This document shows, piece by piece, positions 24,201-32,066 of a stretch of DNA of 64,000 nucleotides. The translations under genes were made by a program, and so were the position numbers. Source of the DNA: Hormiphora californensis (Eukaryota; Ctenophora; Tentaculata; Cydippida; Pleurobrachiidae); assembly GCA_020137815.1 (NCBI GenBank), contig CM035355.1, positions 533,451-597,450 on the forward strand. The letters run 5' to 3'. The notes under the pieces are model-generated. The model was not told the origin of the DNA, ran no database searches, and was given only the letters and a program-made list of their open reading frames with translations. Position 1 is the stretch's first letter. Each line of letters opens with the position of its first letter.

Positions 24201-27200
24201 CTGTATGGTTTTTGTAAGAAATCCTCTACTACTTCTACCAATCGTTGCAGTATTGCAGTTAAAATTACTGCTTGCTTTGTAGACGAATGGCCGAATGTAA
24301 AAATTCAGTTGTGTGACGATAAGGAATTTCTTTTTGAGCACCAGAGAGAGACGTGTTTACACCAGGAACAGTCGATTATTGAAACAATGTTTGTTCGATT
24401 GGGTGGTCGGCCAACCACGGCCCGATTTCCGGGTCGTCAATATTTAGTTCGTATGGTTAACTACAACCGGATCATAGAAGATTATCCTGGAAGTGGATCT
24501 GCGAATCTGATCCAACAGGGGTCATTGGAGCTATTCTGGCTTCCAATGATCCCCATAGAGTGAAAACTAGATGTACCACCGGACCGCCATTTTGCATGTA
24601 GCCGCATGAGAAATCTCGAAAATATCTTTTTTCGTATTATTTATGAAAGATCTGGCAAGCTAGTTTATGAGAAATAAGCTTAATTTTGTTATGCCTATCA
24701 AATGAGTTTGAATTGTAAATATAATAAATCACCCACCATTAGTTAGCTGTATTTTAGGAACACCACCACCACTGCTAGCACCTCTGGTGGGTTCCAGCAG
24801 CCCGCCCTCCCCTATATCCTCATCTTCACTAAACACAGGACCACTAGTGGGGGAGGGTGTTCTTTGCTCGACATATAACCTGCTACCCAGGATCCAATCC
24901 TCTGTTTCTCCTTCTGAACCTGTTGTCTAGAGAGGGTGGGAGGGGTTCCGGGTTAGAGAGGGGGAGAGGGGTTAGAAGTAGATCTAGTATTGGAGGTCAT
25001 CGGATAAAGGAATCAATTGATCAACGATCATACATGCACTACTTACATCTCTCGCCTCACCATCACTCTCGGGGAGGTAGGAGGAGAAGGAAGAGGGTCT
25101 AACTCCCCCCTCACCAGTCACTGTCAGACTAGTGCTAGGCACCTTCATCTCCATTACAAGCTTATCTGGATAGTTAGATAGTATAGAGTTAGGACATGTA
25201 ATGTGGCGGAAAGGAATTATAAAAAGGGATATTTTGTCATGCGGCCGAGAGATAAGCAATAAGAAGAACTAGAAAGTGCAGAAGATGTTCACGAACCTTT
25301 GCTATTGATTCGTTCCCGTACCAGGTTTGCCATGCCACTATCCCGGAAATTTAGAGTGGATACAGGCACTGAGATTTTGAATGTCCTGCAATCTGCACAC
25401 TGGACTGTGTAAACACGCTTCCGATTCTGTTGGGATACGTATCAATATGAAGCCAGGGATTACATAGGGACAAAGATATAGTCGGTATTATAATCTTACC
25501 CTTTTGGTAACATATGTGAACAGTGGAAATTGGCCAACTTCTACTAACTCCATCTGCCAACTGTTCAACAGCAGTAGGTACTTACGGGTGCGATTTCTCC
25601 TTTAGAGATACTGGTTATGTTGTTAAATGTAGTCCACATAGTTAGTTCTGCATGCTCCCCTCGTATCGGTATCACTAGTAACCTATTAAGGGTCAAGGGA
25701 GTCACATCTTCTTGTTCTTGGTTTTGGAGTTCTGGGGATCCAGTGCTCGGTAAATTTTCCCACGGTCTGCCACGATTCGCGCGCACCAATTCACAAGTGA
25801 GAACCCGCGCCCTCCGCTATCGACCAAATTTAGTAGGAACTGCACTGGGAGCTGCACAAGCGAAAAACTCAAATTTCATTCTGATTCCTGGAGACTCAAA
25901 TAAAACGGTACCTCCAATAAATTACCTGAAGTTGGTGAGATAAACAGATGCAGGGTAAGAAATATCACACATTTCAACCGATACATCAGACATTAGACAT
26001 TCTACTTTCTCAAGATCACCTAGAGAACACATTGTTAGATTTGTAACATCTTAAATTAAATTAATTAATTAACTATAAATTGTTACACACTAATTAGTAA
26101 TTACCTGGATAATTGATATCTTGTCCACTGTTAGCATCGTGTCTGGTATATTGGAGGAAGGGAGGCGGAAATGGTAGCGTGGAGATATCTGACTGTCCTG
26201 ACCAGCTTGCAAAATCCTGAACGGGTAAACAGTACACACACAAACTCATAGTATCAAGTATCCCAATATTTTGTAATAAACTGCTAGAATTAAATGATCT
26301 GGAATGCCCCATTACTTCAAAAACTGTATTTCAAGGTGAATTCATGAACACCAGGCATGTGGGAGGGGAAGCAAGGTGTTAAATTTCAAGATGGTGGATA
26401 GAGCATATAATACCCCGAGTGTAAAATCAACTTTCAGATTCACCAGGTGATCGAGGAAACACATTTTATGCAGCTGTGTGAGTGAGAAGTGAACATAGGT
26501 ATAAAGGAAGTGAAGCTAGAGGGCTTCTCTTTACTATTCCAATATTGTCTAACATGACACATGTTGCTGATTAATTCCAATACGAACCTCAGGATGAGTG
26601 ACGATCTGAAGGGAGTATGTAATTTTAGCCCCCGTGTATGGTATCTCCTTGGTCCCTCCCGTTACTGTCATGTGGGGTTTGGTCCTGTTAATAGTTGAAC
26701 TCATTACTGGAACCATCGCCCTCCCGTGGATATCATCATCACGCGACCTGCAGCAGGGGGGAGGTGTGTGGGTATGTCAGGGGGAGAGGGGAGGTTATGA
26801 GACCTACAGCAGGGGAGAGGGAGGTGTATGTCAGGGGGAGAGGGAGAGGGGAGGTGTGTGGGTATGAAAGGGGAGAGAGAAAGGTGTGTGTCAGGGGAAG
26901 GGGTTAGAGGTAAGTGACGTAACATGATGCAAATATACCAATGAAATAGGTAGGTAGGAAATGTCAAATGATACAATTAAATCGATATGGTCAAACAAAG
27001 AGCGGACCACAGTTAGACCCTGTCACACCTTACTTGTCATTGTGCCTCTGAAATATATCCAGGGTGAGATAAACATCTCGAGGGCTGTAAACTCCATTAC
27101 CCTTGTTCCGACACTTTATTGCAATGGGTATCACTTGATTTAACTGAAAACAGCAACAGTGAGTGAACAAAGTAATAAATCTCAGTTGTGATAGTGTGTG

Positions 27201-27718
27201 AATGTTGTTGTTTTAGAGGTTGTAATAGAATACTGTAGTCTATTAGAAATTGAGCAATGAGCAAGAATCGCACAAACTACGAAGATTTTGAGGTTGCGAT
27301 AGAATAATAGATCTTCAACAAAAATATCAGCAGCACTCACAGTAACAGAGAGACTGGTTTTCCCAGAAGCATCATTCATGCGTGTGTTGGTCCGATGTTG
27401 ATCACACGAACTACCAGCAATAGAGCAGCACAGACTCCACGCCACTCGGCACCCTATCAACCTCCCTTTAGTTTTCTCCGGCAAATCACTTATCTCGTCG
27501 ACTAGAATTGTTAGATATAACTCGATGCAGAATTCAGTTATTATTGTTCCCACATGGTGATCTGACAACGATCTAATAACAGTGAACAAGGTTAACTTAC
27601 TGTGCAGTTCAAGTTTAAAGTCAGCTAGGTTCCCCAAAACTTCCCCACTCGACGAATGTTCCTCCATTCGTTTCTCCTCGTCAATAACAGCTTCCTCTAT
27701 CGCTCTCTCCAAACTCAT
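17216..27718 (-). CDS. myotubularin-related phosphatase with FYVE finger, 16 exons
   Basis: This enzyme should dephosphorylate PI3P and PI(3,5)P2 on endosomal membranes. Exons in coding order: 27718-27601, 27501-27341, 27143-27034, 26747-26588, 26216-26105, 26019-25926, 25811-25586, 25553-25500, 25426-25297, 25165-25047, 24926-24737, 19480-19377, 19235-18992, 18862-18736, 18592-18392, 18221-17216. The sum is 3156 nt, in frame for 1051 residues. Exons 13-16 match myotubularins clearly: RQGG...NTEYNLCKSYPPTFYVP, SKGRMPALSWQNP, DMANIHAIRES and the active site HCSDGWDRT with catalytic Cys and Arg. Exons 6-10 probably hold the PH-GRAM domain (SVYLTNFR, VQCADCRTFKISVP). Exons 1-5 are unassigned and may be a C2-like domain (FKLELHIDEISDLP). 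Weakest points are the 32-bp intron between exons 7 and 8 and the exon-7 acceptor. The gene could be two genes, and the start Met could follow an unseen upstream exon. Confidence 0.75.
19620..19780 (+). promoter_or_regulatory. 5' flank shared by the two BTB genes
   Basis: Positions about 19650-19780 and 22215-22355 are close duplicates (CAATTTGCCTTTATTTGGG, GTAGACTTGAGAATATGAG, ATCTGACTCATTTGAT, TTCAAATCTAACTT). Retention outside the coding region suggests either recency or a conserved promoter/leader. No TATA box was identified with confidence. Confidence 0.45.
19781..21952 (+). CDS. double-BTB membrane protein, copy A, 723 aa
   Basis: I do not recognise a named family. The start is the ATG of MYVPQDIGTC, shared with copy B; an acceptor-like TTCATCTAG sits 11 bp upstream, so a 5' leader exon is possible. 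Two BTB/POZ-like domains are visible: about 13-100 (NDLTLLAADGRTVKANSFVL, IDLSEFSEETVRKLVWCCYT) and about 136-223 (LDLKLENLGGRTVEANSFVM, IDLQEFSDSAVNCFVYSCYT). A helical, BACK-like region (about 227-373) follows. Hydrophobic segments at about 491-543 and 552-573 predict two or three membrane spans. A conserved Cys-containing soluble tail (575-723, RCSIAVKITTCFVDDWPNAK, FEHQRETCLHQ, LELFWLPMIP) ends the protein. It has no intron. It lies in an intron of the opposite-strand myotubularin gene. It may be an adaptor or a receptor-like protein; no function is assigned. Confidence 0.8.
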   Translation: MYVPQDIGTCYLDLPGLNDLTLLAADGRTVKANSFVLSANSSVIKETVNGREAARQIEIDLSEFSEETVRKLVWCCYTGLRYTGEGVTEVEKLADFLEVNWYKKGWKERLGDFLKIKWLCQSETPKLQLPQNFGAENLEVVSLLDLKLENLGGRTVEANSFVMACNSPVIYKLVGEMNETEIDLQEFSDSAVNCFVYSCYTGSVSQFLTEEYFREINKLSIALKVEWIRRECLIFYCKLSANLTNSLENALFLFEEAAFLMKEAGSIGRQFQEALDIVLQSYPDLRLRVVESFMSRDLANEHYSKADLCVLIARDSTPVIFRHLIGIFASKTPPFLLNECEKRLLDKDALSKCSSLEQEVYHEFFKILNHDLDKEEIGFVIKVLQKGLAGKRNIVEDIEVKEEMSVAISRIVQFPKCLDINVWSFRFSDLKIVLSLKFCHLVEVMFEIYSILCDVILDPDLGFFSIILKLIRQSHYRMIYTGIQNQQPITRLNIISMILFLICLYSEICLYSAFILILLQPEQIIGLILPLLVPFSLICLTNLVKRQKSLLQIILSRIWVVIFWSVSVLNLLISKLCKNHNRVIVSDKIEGDISRKYFNICLDLQGDCKKLPTSSTNRCSIAVKITTCFVDDWPNAKIQLCDDKEFLFEHQRETCLHQDQSIIETMFVRVGGRAITARFPGLPDPNLAKELNPGRKTWYTNPEGQLELFWLPMIPKEFDTPPP
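22356..24563 (+). CDS. double-BTB membrane protein, copy B, 735 aa
   Basis: This is the tandem paralogue of copy A, about 2.6 kb downstream. The duplicated unit includes about 150 bp of upstream sequence, so promoters are shared by descent. An in-frame ATG at 22302 is possible, but the start conserved in both copies is at 22356. The N-terminal two BTB domains (to about residue 290) and the last 150 residues are very similar to copy A. The middle, from about 295 to 570, is much more divergent: it keeps the length and the hydrophobic character (spans near 497-519 and 539-561) but little identity. It is intronless and nested in the same host intron. The pattern of conserved ends and a fast-changing centre suggests the middle is under different selection. 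Confidence 0.8.
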   Translation: MYVPQDIGTCYLDLPGLNDLTLLAADGRTVKANSFVLFANSSFIKETINRREAARQIEIDLTEFSEETVKKLIWCCYTGIQYRDDTLNVAELADFLKVKWFQREDMATRNFKVPQNFGADNLQCFGLQDLKLETLGGRTVEVSSFVMACNSPIICELFGEMNETEIDLQEFSVCAVNCFVYSCYTGCVKQFLTEEYFREINKLSIALKVEWIRRECLVFYCKLSANLTNSLENALFLFEEAAFLMKEAGSIGRQFQEALDIGLQSYPDLRLRVVKSFMSRDLANESTAKADLCIQLAQDSPAIIEVIYKRLIDILSNKTQPFTLNECETRFINYETLEYCEIFRPGVYYEFINVYYSGTCDEVIRMGFGMPGRGLTVNRKAADETEIKDKMEWEISQIVQFPINFKFHVWSFPGINLLTLRKSLSHHQFVEAMYEVNSIVSENYLGPDVGLLRTLYEGCTLELYCRFCRFIILFLTGHYLVGNSRNFRSSVKPIVEFWEACVTLLFVTLTLWIFFKVCISLDIYLGTVGGIEPSFLEEIFEFLSSMLLIYILTIYSVDFVLTYNNYTHSRIWIGIFWLVKMYNAVRSKLCNKPSRVVVSDEIEGESRQHFNICLDLYGFCKKSSTTSTNRCSIAVKITACFVDEWPNVKIQLCDDKEFLFEHQRETCLHQEQSIIETMFVRLGGRPTTARFPGRQYLVRMVNYNRIIEDYPGSGSANLIQQGSLELFWLPMIPIE
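26760..26900. repeat. GGGGAGAGGGGAGGT-type imperfect repeats in intron
   Basis: G/A-rich imperfect units (TGTCAGGGGGAGAGGGGAGG variants) fill the intron upstream of exon 4 of the myotubularin gene. On the coding strand this gives a long pyrimidine tract before the acceptor at 26747. Confidence 0.7.
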
Positions 27719-27841
27719 CTAATTTACGATATTCGTTAAATCAAAAGTGGTATATAACAATGAGTCTGAACAAAACGTTACTAGAGCAGAGCAGCCTGGA
27801 ATCTGGCCTGTGACGCATTCCAACCTGGTTAATGCAACTTA

Positions 27842-27912
27842 TACAAAGGAAAAACTACCGTTTAGTATTGCACGGGGTTACTGCTATACTAAACGGTAGT
27901 TATTCCTTTGTG
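27842..27912. repeat. short hairpin (about 26-bp arms)
   Basis: ACAAAGGAAAAACTACCGTT pairs with AACGGTAGTTATTCCTTTGT around a short loop (TATTGCACGGGGTTACTGC). It lies about 125 bp upstream of the presumed start of the myotubularin gene. It is probably a tiny foldback element; regulatory effect unknown. Confidence 0.7.
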
Positions 27913-28210
27913 TAACTAGCTCTCCGACGCCTGTCGCGATCGAGCACTCTTCCGCCGTAACGGAATTCTACTAATGCAACTTATAAGTACCTATGTAGGG
28001 TAAACCGGGGCAATTCGAACAACCGGGGCAATTCGAACAATGTACTGCCCGTCTCTCACCTAGTTAAGCTATCATAATGACGTCATCCTATCTCCAGAAG
28101 AAAACTGCTCGTTCGAGCCTGCCCGTTACCACTAAATAGGCTCTAGATCCGGTTTAAGTTGGTCAATTCCCGGTCAATTTCCGATTTGAAAAAACCAGCT
28201 GAAAGCTAAT

Positions 28211-28364
28211 AATTAAGTCCAAAAACCAATTAAATAAATTAGTTTGGGTGCCCGGGCCCATGTGGTGTCACGGGGGTAACACCTTTAGGCTACTGCCATA
28301 ATTAACGGCATATCTCGTTAATTGCTAATTGTTATCCTTCAATCTTTCTATCTCTATCTATCTA

Positions 28365-28396
<32 letters not shown>

Positions 28397-28612
28397 ACTG
28401 TTTCTTTCACTGTATCTCTCTTTTTTCTCTCTCTTCTTATTTATCTCTCCGTCTTTCTTGATTATATCTCACTCTTTCTATCCTAATTTCTTTTGCCTTT
28501 ATCTCTCTCGATATCCATCATTTATGACAGTAGCCTAAAGGTGTTACCCCCGTGACACCACATGGGCCCGGGCATCCAAACTAATTTATTTAATTGGTTT
28601 TTGGACTTAATT
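28211..28612. repeat. foldback nested in the 2.56-kb transposon
   Basis: Arms 28211-28295 and 28528-28612 (85 bp) are nearly perfect inverted copies, including GGGCCCATGTGGTGTCACGG / CCGTGACACCACATGGGCCC. The loop is largely a CT-rich microsatellite (28345-28510). Confidence 0.85.
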
Positions 28613-28639
28613 TCTGTTCTTTTTGGTGTTAAATAGAAA

Positions 28640-29275
28640 AAGCTATTTTTTCCGATTTCTGCATATATTTTCGAACTTGAATAGTTCATAAATATGCGAA
28701 TAACGACTAAACGGTGAGAGATACGACTTTTTGTCAGGGGGACGACCCCCCATAAATCGGCTATTCTGCGCCGGAATATGTCCATGAAAACGTTCTAGGA
28801 CCAGCCGAAGTGGAAATATTAAGAATATGCATTATTTCGAGAATCGGTGCATAAATATGCAAATAGCGGCTTAACGGTGCCAGATAGAGATTTTTGTCCC
28901 GAGTAAGACCCCCCATAAATCGACTATTTTGCGTCGAAATATGTCTATGAAAACGTTATAGGATCAGCCGAACTGGAAATATTCAGAATATGCATTAAAT
29001 CATGAATCGGTGCATAAATATGCAAATAACGGCTTAACGGTGCGAGATACGACTTTTTGTCAGGGGGACGACCCCCCATAAATCGACTATTTTACGTCGA
29101 AATATGTCCATGAAAACGTTCTAGGACTAGCCGAAGTGAAAATATTAAAAATATGCATAAAATCGTGAATAGGTGCATAAATATGCAAATAACGGCTTAA
29201 CGGTGCCAGATAGAGATTTTTGTCCCGAGTAAGACCCCCCATAAATCGATGATTCCGCGTCGAATAAGACCGGTT
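28640..29275. repeat. about 163-bp tandem repeat, near four copies
   Basis: The phrase ATAAATATGCAAATAACGGC or variants recurs at about 28689, 28852, 29013 and 29177. Each is followed by GGTGCGAGAT or GGTGCCAGAT, GACCCCCCATAAATCG and ATGTCCATGAAAACGTT. Spacing is 161-165 bp. Two alternating sub-types are visible (TTTTTGTCAGGGGGACGACC versus TTTTTGTCCCGAGTAAGACC), so it may be a dimeric array. Confidence 0.85.
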
Positions 29276-29487
29276 TCAAGATTCTATGACCTTCGAGTCG
29301 TGTCATATCGCGACCATGGTTTAAATGAATATTTAATGACTAATTAATGAATAATTAATGAACTATGGCGATTTCGAAGTTCTCACACAGCTATTACCGA
29401 GCGCAATGATGTAAGGAACCACTGTTCCAAACGGCAAGTCTCTACTATTTGTGGTTTAGGAGAACACTCAAAGATAAAAAAGCGTCC

Positions 29488-29530
29488 TCCCCCTCCCCTC
29501 CCCTCCCCTCCCCTCCCCTCCCCTCCCCCT
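29488..29530. repeat. (CCCCT)n run
   Basis: CCCCTCCCCTCCCCT repeated about eight times; its G-rich complement could form a quadruplex. Confidence 0.9.
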
Positions 29531-30101
29531 CCTTACATTTTTGCATTTTGGGACCCCTCTGGCAAATTTTTACCTTACATCCGATCGTTCTGAAAATTTG
29601 CATGCCTCTTCTCCTATATGAGGGCCCTCAGAGTACAAAATTTCAGATCTCTATTTCATCTGGAACATGCTTTTTCAGAGCATCAAAAACCCCGAAATCT
29701 GCAATGGTATATAGTAGCACTGGCAGGTTTTCACGCGCTTGTGTGTAAAAGTGTTGCGTGTGCTCTCTCTTTTGTTTTTTGAGTTAGAGGGTATTTCTAA
29801 GGTGGGGGCTCTGCCCCCACACCCCCGTTTATGGTGGGGGCTGTGCCCCCACACCCCCCTTTTGGGCCCGGGGCACTTGCCAGTGCTATGAATATTAGCT
29901 TTCAGATGGTATAAAAATTATTTAAATATTCGCATGTTTTCATTACAAATTCTGGTAAATTAAGATTACCGGGGCAATTCGAACCACCGGGGCAATTCGA
30001 ACCGGGGCAATTTGGTTAGTGAACCGGGCCAATGATGTGCAGTTCTTTGTACCACGTGATACCGGGGCAATTAGAACTAGAACGACCAGCGTGTAAAGTG
30101 C

Positions 30102-30222
30102 GTTTCAAACGACTTGACCTGAGATTCCTGGAAATTCAGGATTTCCTCTTTGTAAATACACGCGCAATGCGCCAAATTCCAAGAATTACGGGTCAAGTCG
30201 CTTGAAACGGACTTTAGATTGC
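30102..30222. repeat. imperfect inverted repeat inside the transposon
   Basis: AAAGTGCGTTTCAAACGACT...GACC near 30095-30120 pairs with GGTCAAGTCGCTTGAAACGG near 30190-30210. It is part of the right-end region of the TA-flanked element. Confidence 0.55.
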
Positions 30223-30558
30223 GTGGAGATTACATTGTTCGAATTGCCCCCACCTCTAACAACACAAGGCGGGAATCTTCTTCTGGTGTTGTGAGGACGT
30301 TCACGTGACTCCCACGTGACGAAATAAAGAACTCCTATTGGTGTTGTCCGAATTGCCCCGGTACCATTTTTTCCGACCAAAATTTTTAAATTAGTTATTT
30401 AGTTAAGTAAATGATGGTCCCTAGAGTTGAAATTTATCTTATTTGAAAGATAAAATAATGAACTTTAATCCTGTATAATTTTTTTCATTGTATCTTTTTT
30501 AAATGGGAGTGAGAACCGATTAAGTAAAAAGTTAACCATTTTGCCCCGGTTTACCCTA

Positions 30559-31400
30559 TACGATTTGGCCTACACTATAACAGTCTGGTCCCCTGTGTTT
30601 CATCTGACTCCATAAAAAATTGTTAATAGGAAACCCCATGACCTATGATTCAACCCATTGCAGTAGATATTCTGGTGGCACACAAAATAGCATGCTTGGG
30701 TGCTGTGTCTGACTGATGTTATAATTGTGATAATCGATGGAAAAGGTTGATAGAAGTTGCAGGTTGCAGTACTTTTGCTAAACTACAGTGAACAGTCACC
30801 AAACACCTCCTACCAAGTTACTTGTTAGTTGTTAGTTATTGGAAACTCGGAAAGTTTAGATACCACAGAGTGAATCTCTGTACTATGCACTTGCAGCGGG
30901 CCTGGCATTGTTAGTCTTTGTTCTCTTAGTTAATTGAGGTAACAAACTCGCACAACTCTAAGTTTAATATTTCATAACTGATAATCTCGCCATTTCCTGA
31001 CCATTTTTTATGATCTTGGGCTCCTTGGAAAGGGTTTATCGATCTTGTTAACAGAGGTAGCAAAGGTATGGCAAAAAGTAAGTGTTTTGACAGAAGCTAG
31101 AACTCGGCAACTTTTCAAAAATCAAATCAGCTCATCTCATATCGGGGCGCTGTTACGATCTGGGCGCCAACCCCAGCCTTAACCTGCTAACTGCTTTAGC
31201 CCTAGCCTTAAAAACCGTGGGTGCTGACACTCAAAACTCAAAACAAGAAAAACAAAACAAAAAACACTCAGATTTTAAACTTTTAGATGGATCGATTTAA
31301 TTGTGCGCGGCAACTATTAATCGAATTGTGCGCTGCCAAAATATTTAGATAAGAACCGCCGCGCGCGTCAAAAATTATTTTTTAAATCTGCGTTTTTTAA
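30559..31400. other. non-coding stretch
   Basis: Nothing recognisable in either strand. The sequence is AT-rich, with a short GCCGCGCGCG patch near 31355. Confidence 0.4.
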
Positions 31401-31552
31401 AAGTCCATTTTTTTTCAACTGTTCACCCAAAAACCGAAATTTAATAAAAATTCGAATTTGGGTGGCGCGCGCTACACGTTAACATGTGATAAACGCGCAA
31501 AACAATTCCGCGCACGACTTTGGGGGGTGAACAGTTGAAAAAAAATGGAGTA
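31401..31552. mobile_element. 152-bp MITE, copy 1
   Basis: Terminal inverted repeats TCCATTTTTTTTCAACTGTT / AACAGTTGAAAAAAAATGGA extend to CACCC / GGGTG. The core is GGCGCGCGCTACACGTTAAC then ATGTGATAAACGCGCAAAAC and CCGCGCACGA. Almost the same element recurs at 31596-31747, and a cousin at 60523-60673. Confidence 0.85.
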
Positions 31553-31554
31553 TA

Positions 31555-32006
31555 ATAGGGATCCCTAAAAAAGTTCAGTATTTACACAGAGTTTAAAGTC
31601 CATTTTTTTTCAACTGTTCACCCAAAATTGAAATTTCAGTGAAATTTAGAATTTTCGTGGCGCGCGCTACACGTTAACATGTGATAGACGCGCAAAACAA
31701 TTCCGCGCACGACTTTGGGGGGTGAACAGTTGAAAAAAAATGGAGTATACACAGTCTTTACTCAGTCGTTACACCCAGAGCGGCGCGTGCTGCGCACAGT
31801 GGCTTTTTCCAAGAAAATATTGGATTGTGTGCTGCACAATTGACAAAATTGAGCGCTGCGGCGAAAAAAGTTTCCGAAAACGCTGCAAATCGAGTGCGAA
31901 AGACGCAGTCGTTACACCCAGAGCGGCGCGGGCGCTCTGGGTGTAACGACTGAGTAAAGACTGTGTAAACTCTGTGTAAATACTGAACTTTTTTAGGGAT
32001 CCCTAT
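31555..32006. mobile_element. foldback element split by a MITE
   Basis: The left end ATAGGGATCCCTAAAAAAGT and the right end ACTTTTTTAGGGATCCCTAT are inverted copies. The arms continue through GTATTTACACAGAGTTTA and CACAGTCTTTACTCAGTCGT. The left arm is interrupted by the MITE at 31596-31747, while the right arm is continuous (CTGTGTAAACTCTGTG). CGTTACACCCAGAGCGGCGC occurs twice in direct orientation (near 31767 and 31908) and once inverted. Confidence 0.8.
31596..31747. mobile_element. 152-bp MITE, copy 2, nested insertion with TA duplication
   Basis: It has the same structure as copy 1. It is flanked by TA at 31594-31595 and 31748-31749. The uninterrupted right arm of the surrounding foldback shows the empty site with a single TA, so both the boundaries and a TA target-site duplication are visible directly. 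Confidence 0.88.
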
Positions 32007-32066
32007 ATTTTCAAAATCCGCAGTTTCGCTTAAAATTGAAAATTTGGCAATTGGCATGTGCTGCGG

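Larger units (their letters stand above)
19481..24736 (-). other. 5.3-kb host intron of the myotubularin gene
   Basis: The donor is at 24736 (ACTAATG|GTGGGT, read on the minus strand) and the acceptor at 19481 (TTTTTACAG|ATGCTGG). The phases agree: G from exon 11 plus AT from exon 12 gives Asp. It is far longer than the neighbouring introns (mostly 80-400 bp) because it contains two plus-strand genes. Confidence 0.7.
27998..30556. mobile_element. 2.56-kb non-autonomous TA-flanked DNA transposon
   Basis: Terminal inverted repeats GGGTAAACCGGGGCAA / TTGCCCCGGTTTACCC are flanked by TA on both sides (27996-27997, 30557-30558), as in Tc1/mariner-type insertions. The motif CCGGGGCAATTCGAAC or close variants recurs directly near the left end (28006, 28023). 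It recurs again at about 29970-30075, and inverted near the right end (30235-30250, 30347-30360, 30540). Repeated subterminal motifs usually bind the transposase. No transposase ORF is present. The interior holds a foldback, a CT array, a 163-bp tandem array and a (CCCCT)n run. Confidence 0.75.

Noticed and set aside
24737-27718. N-terminal exons of the phosphatase gene as an integrin alpha leg
   Set aside because: Phrases such as IKCRNKGNGVYSP resemble integrin leg strands, but there is no transmembrane segment or beta-propeller, and the exons run in phase into the myotubularin exons.
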